Positions 55,840-64,000 of a stretch of DNA of 64,000 bases are shown in pieces; position 1 is the first letter of the stretch; each line of letters begins with the position of its first letter. The DNA comes from Chrysomallon squamiferum (taxonomy: Eukaryota; Mollusca; Gastropoda; Neomphalida; Peltospiridae). The notes below the pieces were generated by a model that had not been told where the DNA came from, did not search any database, and was given only the letters and a program-made list of their open reading frames with translations. The stretch spans positions 4,155,080-4,219,079 of the forward strand of contig CM022668.1 of assembly GCA_012295275.1 (NCBI GenBank), written 5' to 3'. The position numbers were made by a program, and so were the translations under genes.

Positions 55840-58543
55840 TTATGATGATGAATGAATGAGTAAAGAACAAAATGTAGTAAATAAATAGACAAACAGAAAA
55901 AAGAAAAATAAAGAAAATTGCTGATTTTTGGAATTAGAATATTCCTTGTAAGTGAAAACATTGTTTAAAAAGTAACAAAGTCACAAATATCTTCATTATT
56001 AGAAAAAAATGTCCCAAAGCTACGAATAATTTATAAAATGGAAAATTACCTATTATGTCAGCTTCATGTGTCCTTTGCTCTCTTGTGTTGATGTCATGAT
56101 CTGAAACCAAAGATTTTCATTAAAAATAAACAGAAGATAAAACTTTAGAAATCAGTAAAAATCACACACATATATACACAGACACACACAATGATATATA
56201 AACATAAAATGTACAGGAGATGTAAAATCATTAAAAAAAAACATTTAGTCATAGGTCAATGAAATTTTGTGATAAACTCTTGAGGAATAATGGTAATGAC
56301 ACTGAAATAGCTTAAACTTTTCACTCTCTGAACTCTAGAATATTTGACAAACATTCCCTGTTTTCAGTGTGCTGGTTTTACTTCAAACTAAAACATTACC
56401 TTCCAAAATGTTTTCCAACATTGCTGCTATTTGTGTCATTTCGCAGTCCTCATGGCCTTGGACAAATCTGTTATTATCTTTTTTCTATCATGAGTGCTAT
56501 TTATCATTTGGAGCCACAGTTTCATCATGTTAGTATTTCTGTCGAGAGGTGAATGGTGATACTGACTCAAATCTTGTAGTGTTAAGTCAGGAATATTCAA
56601 CTGGGTTCCAAGGGCAAAGAACTGCGTGTTTGATATATGCAGAGCAATATCATGGATTAGTGTATCAGGTATAGCTGAAAAAAAAATACATTTATATATA
56701 TAGATATATATGAGAAATGAATCAAACAATAATGAATAATTAAAAATTTAACATAAACATAAAATATGATAAAAATAATAATAATACAATGATGACAATG
56801 AATCGAATGATAATAATTATAATCATGATGAATGAATCAATGAATGAATAATGAACAAAATGTAATCGATAAATAGACAAATAATTAATAAAAGAAAAAA
56901 AAAAAAAGAAAGAGATAAGTAAAGACAGTCCCTGATCTTTGTAAGTAGAATGTTCTATGTAAGTGAAAACATGTCAAAAGGATTAATTGTTTAATTCAGA
57001 AAAGAAACCAGGGAATTACTACTTAAATACAGATCTAAATGTTCTATGTAAGTGAAAACATGTCAAAAGGATTAATTGTTTAATTCAGAAAAGAAACCAG
57101 GGAATCACTACTTAAATACAGATCTAAATGTTCTATGTAAGTGAAAACATGTCAAAAGGATTAATTGTTTAATTCAGAAAAGAAACCAGGGAATCACTAC
57201 TTAAATACAGATCTACAAATTTCACACATAATACTGAAGAAAAAATAAAAATAAGAAACTTAATTAATAAAAGGAAGTAAAAGTAAGCATTTCAATTTAA
57301 AGTGAATATTTTGAAATGCAAACAAAAAGTATAAATACATATTTATATATTATTGATTTTATTAGTTTACTGGTGATAAATGTTTGCTAATAATAAAGTA
57401 TTTGAATAAAAGTAATTACACTGATTAATTATAGATGTTCACATTTTCCATTTTATTGTGGTATTATTTTGTTTATTAGTAATGATGAAATTGTTGAAGG
57501 CATAACAAATAATAGAAGAGTTGAAACAATTGATAGAACTAATAAGATAAGTTAAAATATGGAAATCCTTGAGAATAAATGATAGAAACACCAATGTAAT
57601 CTGATCATTTACAGGAATATTATTACACGGTTTTTTTTATTTTTTTTGTGAAAATAAAAATTTACAATACATGGTTCTTGGGCCATTTAAGAATGTTTTG
57701 GGGTTGTTTTTGTTTTTTTTACCTGGTTCTGAAAGAGGACTTTGTGTTGGTTGATGATTCTCTGGTACAACCCTTGCTGTTGTCCTACCAGGCTTTGTTG
57801 GCTCACTGGGATAGACTACTTGTATCTTTTGTTTTGGATGTTGTACTTGTTCTTCAGGTGTATTGGGCTTTCCAATTGTAATCACAGCTGACTGGTCCAC
57901 TGTAGATGTTGTATTTACATTCATCTTCTGTTTGAAGTTCTTTATTTTTTCTACTAAATCTAATCTTCCTATCTGCTTAAGAGAACCTTCCAAAATCTCA
58001 ACATTTTCAGGACTAATTTTTTCATCTGTTCAAGAATGAGAAAAAAATCCAGCACACTGTGAATCTTTTGTCGCTTTGCTCTAGGAATGTCTCCAGAACA
58101 AAACAACAACTTATGCAAGTCCTCTTCACCGATTTCATCAGAAAGATCAAGAAGTAGATTTCTGTATGGTGAAAAATGTGATCCATACGTGGACAGATAT
58201 CTATCCAGTTCTTTCTCATCAACCTGCAATGTTTCCACCAGATCTAACCTCATAATACGTTTTAACATCTCGGCCAAAACCCACTTATTTGTTTCTTTCA
58301 GTTTGCCTGTTTTCTCAAGAAGGCTGAACAGTTCAGTTCCGTTCTTTATATGTTCTAGTCGACTCAATGGAGCAAACTCGCGACACAAGAATTTCAGAGA
58401 ATCAATGTCCTCCTTGTGCAGGTCACCATCAACTTCAAGTAGTACACATCTGAAATCAACACCTCCCTCGTCCTCTGCATCCATTCGCAAAGCGTTAGAC
58501 ATTTTGTTTCTTATGTATTAGAAACAGGGTATGTAGTTCTTAT
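51383..58543 (-). CDS. Gene G: DED-DED-DD caspase (initiator caspase-8-like)
   Basis: Minus-strand exons: 58543-57723 (ATG 58502; two DEDs with RLDL motifs, proline-rich tail), 56674-56400 (death-domain-like), 56100-56050, 55622-55572, 55217-55167 (17-residue linkers), 54558-54466 (ANPRG linker), 53939-53841, 53298-52999, 52665-52482 (caspase), 51515-51383 (last). Motifs: ICLIINNRDF, REGTDVDA, catalytic His in ILSHGDKG, catalytic Cys in QACQGEEEQ, YATVPGFVSYR, end TLRKKLIFK as in vertebrate caspase-8. All caspase exons are open. Two single-base losses break the N-terminal part: A6 where E1 has A7 in the DED exon (near 58015-58022), and one base in the death-domain exon (near 56450). Either assembly indels or a recent pseudogene. 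It is the best-preserved copy; role in apoptosis or immune signalling is by family. Confidence 0.8.
53345..53490. repeat. (TG)n and poly(A) in gene G intron
   Basis: Two short TG tracts (53350-53365, 53440-53460) and a run of 17 A near 53468. No exon. Confidence 0.8.
55768..55845. repeat. (AAT)n microsatellite in gene G intron
   Basis: About 25 AAT units, interrupted once near the start. Confidence 0.97.
56951..57215. repeat. Three tandem copies of an 89-bp unit
   Basis: tgttctatgtaagtgaaaac recurs at 56951, 57040 and 57129, an exact 89-base period, and the copies are almost identical over their full length. Lies in the gene G intron between the DED and death-domain exons. Confidence 0.95.
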
Positions 58544-59017
58544 CTGGAAAAAAGGATACAGAAACAGTTTAAATTAAACATAAAAAATTAAATAACTGGG
58601 GGTTATCCATAAAATATATATTATATGTTTTCACTTCTGTATGGAAACGTCAGTCTTAGCATTCAGAATATTTTTGTTTCCTGGTCAGTGACTGGGGAAA
58701 ATATCTGACAGTATCAGCATATGAACTAAACAGACAGCTGTCATTAATTTTCAGTACAATTTATATCCAACCATATACCAAACCTTGGTTGTTTACTGAC
58801 TAAATTAAATTTTGTTTATCAAGTACTGGTCTATTTTGTTGTTGCTATTATTGTTATTACCATAAATAATCAAACATTCTTTACAGATGTTGTAAGTTAC
58901 TTGTTATAATCGATCTATGAAATATGTATGTTAATTATAAATAATCAAAAAATATAGTTGTGTCTTTATGACTGCTGAAATACTTTATTTTTTTAGTTAA
59001 AGTATTAAAAACGACGT

Positions 59018-59048
<31 letters not shown>

Positions 59049-59181
59049 ATTTGTTTTACATTTCTGTTCCGTGACTGATTATTAAAATCAAAACAACCTA
59101 AATTTGTGTGACAATGTTAATAGCATTAACACGTTGTTTTAAGACAATAACCTTGTATATTAAACTATATCACACGTTTAC

Positions 59182-59290
59182 CTACCAGTCCACATCCATT
59201 AAAAGCTTAAATATTCTGTCCTTCAATGGATTATAGTCATAGTTTTCTTTTGGAGGGTCCTGTATGGTATTTCCCCTACTGAAATAAAGG
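59182..59290 (-). promoter_or_regulatory. Candidate 5' UTR exon of gene G
   Basis: Minus strand keeps ccattgaaggacagaatatt and gatgtggactggtag before a GTAAAC donor at 59181, matching the copies at 24085-24155 and 46080-46138. Sequence upstream of about 59240 differs from the other copies, so the promoter may have been replaced. Confidence 0.45.
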
Positions 59291-59445
59291 TAGCGAACAA
59301 TCCAAGCCACATTGAAATCTGTGAACGATAAATCCAGTGAATAATTTATCGCACGTCAGTTCTTTCAAACAAACAGCTCGCAGTTTCAATAAGAGTAAAT
59401 TTCTAACGACAACTTGTTCCATTAACTACTCGATAACCCTTTCAT

Positions 59446-62345
59446 AGTAATAATAAAATCATCGACTTACAATTGTTTATTTTTTTCTTCTCTTTTTTTA
59501 ATCCATTCTACGAGGACGATTAAACATTAGATGATGATGATAATGATAATAATGATAATGATAAGGATGTTGATAATAATAACAGTAATAGTAATAATAC
59601 ACACTTTTCATCTTTCTTTCCCCCTTTATGCCCTCCCCAGTATATTTTCTTTATGTATATTTTGTTAAGATTATTTATATTATTTGTTTATTTTTGTAAA
59701 TATTTAATGAATAAAAAACATCTTCACATTTTATCGTAATCAGAGATACCACTATTTCATTTTATTTTTTTTTTATTTTCTATTTTTGACTAATTATTTT
59801 AATTATTATTATTTATCTTTTATTTTATTTTGTGCTATTTAATTTGTGGGTTTTTTCCGAGAATGTGTTAAAAAAAAAGAAAAAAAAAAAAAACCCATCT
59901 TTTAAAAATGGAATTCTTTTATTGTCCAATTTTAATATGAGAGTTACACCAAATTGGTGGACTTAATGTTCTTCTTTTGTCCATGTCACTTTACACTTTT
60001 CTATAAAGTTTGACTATGTTTGTAAGTGTTTTGTCTAGATTTTTGTTAGTAAAATCATTGTCTTGATTAGCATACAATGTTTTATAAAAAGCTACTACTA
60101 CTTCCTCAACTAATTTTTGATTTTATAATCGGTTATTTTCTTTTTCTATTAATACAGGTAATGCTTAACACCTAATAAAAACTGATTTTGGTTTTTCTTT
60201 CCCTGAGCCTCAAGTTCAGATTTTAGATTACAAAGATGTATATAGGAAATCCATATTTTTCTCTTGCTTTTTTTTTTCCTTTTCCTTAGATGGAAAGGCA
60301 GTTGTTTTGCCTATTATTTCCATCATTAAAATTCCTAATAATAATTGATTGTTAATGTGAATGAGAGTGAATCACTGTTGCTTTAATTATGTCTGCTGCT
60401 ATTAATTAACATCAGTGTTTATTATTTAACAGTGTGCAATGATGTAAGTTTTTTTGTAGTTAAAAAAAAAACCAAATGGTCAGGCCCCTGGAATTACTTT
60501 TAAATGAACTGACATAAAAATTGCCTACACCCCACTGATACCTGATCATAATTTCATGATCGTTTGTTCCTTAATTGAAAACATCCTTGTCATCTCATTA
60601 GTTTAGAATGTTGGCAACTGACAAGCATAAATTCTAATGTATCATCCACTATCAATTTACAAGCAATATAAATCAATTTACATACACTTTCACTCCCAAA
60701 CACACATCTTCTTTCATATACAACCATTTAGAAACACATAGTTAATTTTTTGGTGTTTTTTGTTTTTTGTTTTTTTTTTAACTTTTAAAACAAAATAATA
60801 CAGGACAGACATTCTTCAAGTGTTGGTGGGTTCAGTCCAAAGAAGAATGATGTCTGTGACCCACACAGACACGTGTGACAGTTTGTGAACAGATGGGCCA
60901 GAAAGTAATATCTGTCAATATGCGGCTGCAGGAACAGTCTTAAGTTCTTCCTAAAACCCACAAACTAGAACAGCTGCACTACTTTGCCAAGCCCCCATTC
61001 TACACATTGTCAAACAGCAGACAAGTTTTTTGTTAAAAGCCCTTTCATGTGGACTGATTCAAAGGGACACAACAGATAATCCCTCAGGGGGTACCTTCAT
61101 AGAGGGAAAGTGGATATTCATTCACATCATTCATCCTGGCTTCTAGTAGTGGAAGAAGAACACTGACAGCAAGTCTACCTCTGTCTTGTCTAGTTCCAGC
61201 ATATGGCCCTAGCAGCTTGACAACAAGTGCACTGGGTGCCATCACTGACTGAAATTTGATGTCATGCTTTCTCTTGTGGCCACTAAAAGCATGTCTTTTG
61301 TCCACTGATGGTCACTCCATCTCATGAACTGTTCCATCGATGAATCCGCATCAGTTCTTCAGAGGGGAACTTTATTTGCAATGATGTCTGCAAATAGCTG
61401 AGGATTTAGCCGTGCTTGATGAAAGTTTGTGTCCAAAGTTGTCAAAGATGTAATTAGAAACGTGTTTAAAGATCAAACTCAGCTGCAAAGTGGATTGCGA
61501 AAAACAGGAATCTCAAATCGCAAAAGCAACGTGGATATGCAAGTCACCTCAAAAGCAGACAAAGTCAGACAAAAACTTGTTTCACAAATAATTGGGTCAG
61601 GCATTCTAAGCAAATTGCACAGATGATGCATTTCATCTTTTGTGAAGTAAAACTGTTCCAAACATATTTTGTCTGAAAAGTCTTTCAAGGTAAAATTAAC
61701 ATCATCAGCTCCTCCTCATTATAGACAGCTAACATCAGTGGAATAGCCAAGTCCACCTCGTCAGCCATGATGACACATCTGTAAATACTTAATTGCACTT
61801 TTAAATCTTCAGAATACAGCCTTACAGTAAATGATTTAAATAAAACTGGAATTTCCAAGTAATTAAATATACTGAATGACTATAAACAGTCATAATAAAT
61901 GATAAAGATGACAGTAAGATTGTTATGATGTTGATAACAATATATAAAAATTATCATAGAAAAACTACTCATAGAAAATATTTTTTGAAAAGCTTCACTT
62001 GAACAAAACTGAGGTAAATGTTTTTAGGCTGTGTGATCTGGCAAACACAAAAAAAAAAAAAAACAACAACAGGAATTGTGCGACTCAGGCCAGATTTGGC
62101 AAGCTTCATGGCGTGCATCGTGCCACTGTTAATGGGAGAGAAAGTTTCCTCAGTAATGAGCAATGCAGGAAGTGTTATGCTTTCATTACAGTTAATCAAA
62201 TATATTGTATGTACTACATGCTCAGCTGCATCTGAACATTCTACTAATCACAATAATAATCGGAACAAGTAGACAATCAGTGAAATCAATTTAAAAAGCA
62301 CCACTGACCTGCAGACTCCAGAGATCACATCGAACAGGAAGAGTA
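59446..62345 (-). repeat. Right arm of the large inverted repeat
   Basis: Reverse-complement partner of 20418-23280. Outer similarity runs to about 62345 and the left partner of anything further out is hidden by the gap at 20218. Between arms there are many small indels and substitutions, so the duplication is not recent. Confidence 0.85.
60810..61720 (-). pseudogene. PIF/Harbinger (HARBI1-like) transposase relic, right copy
   Basis: Minus strand, broken frames: FSDKICLEQFYFTKDEMHHL then LLRMPDPIICETSFCLTLSA (61680-61580), HAFSGHKRKHDIKFQSVM then GPYAGTRQDRG (61295-61185), CVEWGLGKVVQLF, HIDRYYFLAHLF, HTCLCGSQTSFFFGL and NPPTLEE (61020-60810). GHKR-IKFQSV and the C-terminal PPTLEE are characteristic of HARBI1-type DDE transposases. 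Better preserved in the middle than the left copy but still interrupted, therefore inactive. Confidence 0.8.
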
Positions 62346-62712
62346 CAGCTTTCTTCCATAGTAAAACACTGAGTAGTCATCACAAAAAGAACATTCGTGC
62401 CTGATCCAGAAATTAGCATAATTACTTCCCTTCCTTGATCTATTATGATGGGTGCAGTGTGCTTTACGTGGAAGCTCAGTCTGAGTTGTGAACATCTCGA
62501 GTTGTGAATATCTCGAGTTTGCTCCATACGTGTACGTCTATGCTAAACCTCTCCATTCTGGTTTTGCTAATGAAGGCATCAGGAGGAACAAAAAGCAGGG
62601 ACGACATCATTATAAATTCAGACAACAAATTCATGTGTTCAGTTGAACAGCATTAACAGTAGTGCTCAGCAGCATGTGATCTTGTCTGTTCCAAGCATAC
62701 ACTGGATAAAGA
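62346..62712. other. Right flank of the inverted repeat
   Basis: No gene seen. Slightly GC-richer than its surroundings, with a short direct repeat gaacatctcgagttgtgaat / atatctcgagtt at 62490-62520. Confidence 0.6.
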
Positions 62713-63120
62713 ATGGTTGTCAGGTTCCTCTTTGAACCAGATACTCTTGCCACGAGTTCTAGACACTCGGTTGTCCTGGTCAAAGGACAGAGGACTCAGA
62801 ATTCAGCGCTACTACTTCATGACATAAGAAATGAAATTTGGCAACTCGGGTCAGTGGCAGATCAGATCAGTATCAATGCCAAGGAAATCAAGATGATGGT
62901 GGATACGACAGCCCAGGTGCTCCTTCAGTTGCTGGAGAATCTGATGGTGTCAGAGATGAACACGATCAAATATAATGAAGAAGATATGTCTGCCTGCCGG
63001 AGATATTTAAGTAAGGTCAAAGAACAAATCGGTTGTCTTACGAGAAACATCACTGACATGCTACAAGCTGCTCGTGAAAAAAGGAGAAAGGGTAACGAAG
63101 CAGATGCCGAAGTCAATTGA
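62713..63120 (+). CDS. Unrecognised ORF, helical/coiled-coil-like, 135 codons
   Basis: Open from ATG 62713 (an exon starting after the acceptor-like aaaggacag near 62786 is also possible). The body, from RNEIWQLGSVADQISINAKE to RRYLSKVKEQIGCLTRNITD, has heptad-like hydrophobic spacing and ends in a charged EKRRKGNEADAEVN. Base composition is less AT-rich than neighbours, which supports coding origin. A TGA ends it. A different frame continues from 63183 to 63398 (SETSSSTYLDMLNGETLKAR, ending PTVGAWIGYD), so this may be a broken or spliced gene. I do not recognise the family and assign no function. Confidence 0.45.
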   Translation: MVVRFLFEPDTLATSSRHSVVLVKGQRTQNSALLLHDIRNEIWQLGSVADQISINAKEIKMMVDTTAQVLLQLLENLMVSEMNTIKYNEEDMSACRRYLSKVKEQIGCLTRNITDMLQAAREKRRKGNEADAEVN

Positions 63121-63182
63121 CAAGTACAGTCTTCTACGACAGAGCTCACACTGAATGAACTGAGAGCCGGAATGAACAAGCA

Positions 63183-63398
63183 TTGAGTTACATACACACG
63201 GAAAAGGACCAGCGATCTGACAGACAGGTGGAGCCAGACATACCCGAAATCATTGATCAGGCAGAGCAGTCAGAAACCAGTTCATCGACCTATCTCGACA
63301 TGTTAAATGGTGAAACGTTAAAAGCAAGGTTGCATGGCCGCTGCATTAAAATGATTGTTCCCATACCCACTGTAGGTGCATGGATTGGTTACGATTAA
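63183..63398 (+). CDS. Unrecognised downstream frame, possibly same gene
   Basis: 71-codon frame shifted relative to the ORF ending at 63120. Composition similar to it and unlike the AT-rich sequence after 63400. The residues QVEPDIPEIIDQAEQSETSS form an acidic stretch. Start uncertain; could be joined by an intron or by a frameshift. Confidence 0.35.
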   Translation: MSYIHTEKDQRSDRQVEPDIPEIIDQAEQSETSSSTYLDMLNGETLKARLHGRCIKMIVPIPTVGAWIGYD

Positions 63399-64000
63399 AA
63401 AGAAAAATATCGACGTAATATAATTTGACAGATTGATCGGTTATATTAGTAGAAACTGAATACAAATGTATTTCTATGAAAGACACAGATCAGAAAAGCT
63501 CAGTATTTTAAATATGTAATTTAGATCAAGATTATAAATGATTTTGAAAGTAATAAATAAATTAATATGATATTACTGCTGCTTGTAGTAATAATAATAT
63601 TAATAATGTTAAACTGGTTTCTCTCACTCTCAAAAGCAGATGTGGCAGTTTCCAGATGTATTAATTCCTCAGCGTTTGTGATGTACCAATTTATTTACAA
63701 GCTTTGCATAAACAAATTCTTTGTAGAACACATATAATACCAGTTTGGAAATTTATATTTTTAAAAAATATGTGATTTCTAAAGATTTTGGTTTCTAGGT
63801 TGTTAAGTATTTATGCATTCGTTACAGAAAGTTTTTGTCTAAGGATGAATAACTATTGACTTATTTTTCTATGTGTGAGTTGGTTTTGAATTTGCATGCA
63901 ACTGAGAAAAATAAAAAATGTAAAAAAATAAATTATCTTTTTCTTATTATTTAATAAAGTATTTATTTACTTCAGGTTTTGTATGTCAGTGTGTATATAT
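63399..64000. other. AT-rich 3' region
   Basis: No gene seen. Several AATAAA hexamers (for example near 63552 and 63951) could serve the ORF at 62713-63398. Confidence 0.6.

Overview
This is animal nuclear DNA, AT-rich and intron-rich, with GT-AG introns, AATAAA polyadenylation signals and very long simple repeats. Fibrinogen-domain genes lying beside death-effector-domain caspase genes suggest an invertebrate with a diversified innate-immune repertoire, most likely a mollusc such as a gastropod. That placement is inference from protein style only. Three 200-base N runs (2874-3073, 20218-20417, 49564-49763) are assembly gaps.

Layout. (1) 1-2873: a minisatellite of TTACTTAC-type units with a 1.34-kb higher-order duplication. 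(2) 3074-20217: a cluster of fibrinogen-related-domain (FReD) genes. Gene A (+, 5' incomplete) is followed by two dead units, gene B (+, complete FReD), gene C (+, degenerate, with a stop in its signal-peptide exon) and gene D (-, complete FReD). The same intron carries a long AG tract in A, B, D and one dead unit. (3) 20418-23280 and 59446-62345: the arms of a large inverted repeat, each with a dead PIF/Harbinger (HARBI1-like) transposase. (4) 27618-58543, between the arms: a family of initiator-type caspase genes built from phase-1 exons. E1 (+) reads DED-DED, two death-domain-like exons, short linkers and a caspase. E2 (+) is a second caspase half without DED exons. Four tandem linker exons (+, 46745-49366) follow an upstream region but no DED. 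G (-, 58543-51046) is DED-DED-DD-linkers-caspase with three alternative last exons. (5) 62713-63400: an unrecognised coding-like stretch.

Biology. The FReD genes resemble secreted lectin-like recognition proteins (ficolin/FREP-like). E1, E2 and G resemble caspase-8-type signalling proteases, with catalytic SHG and QACQG motifs present. Most caspase copies carry one or two small lesions (1-nt or 8-nt indels, CGA-to-TGA changes), so the locus is either a birth-and-death cluster rich in pseudogenes or partly affected by assembly indels. Exon borders were worked out by eye from splice consensus, reading phase and comparison between the copies in this window.
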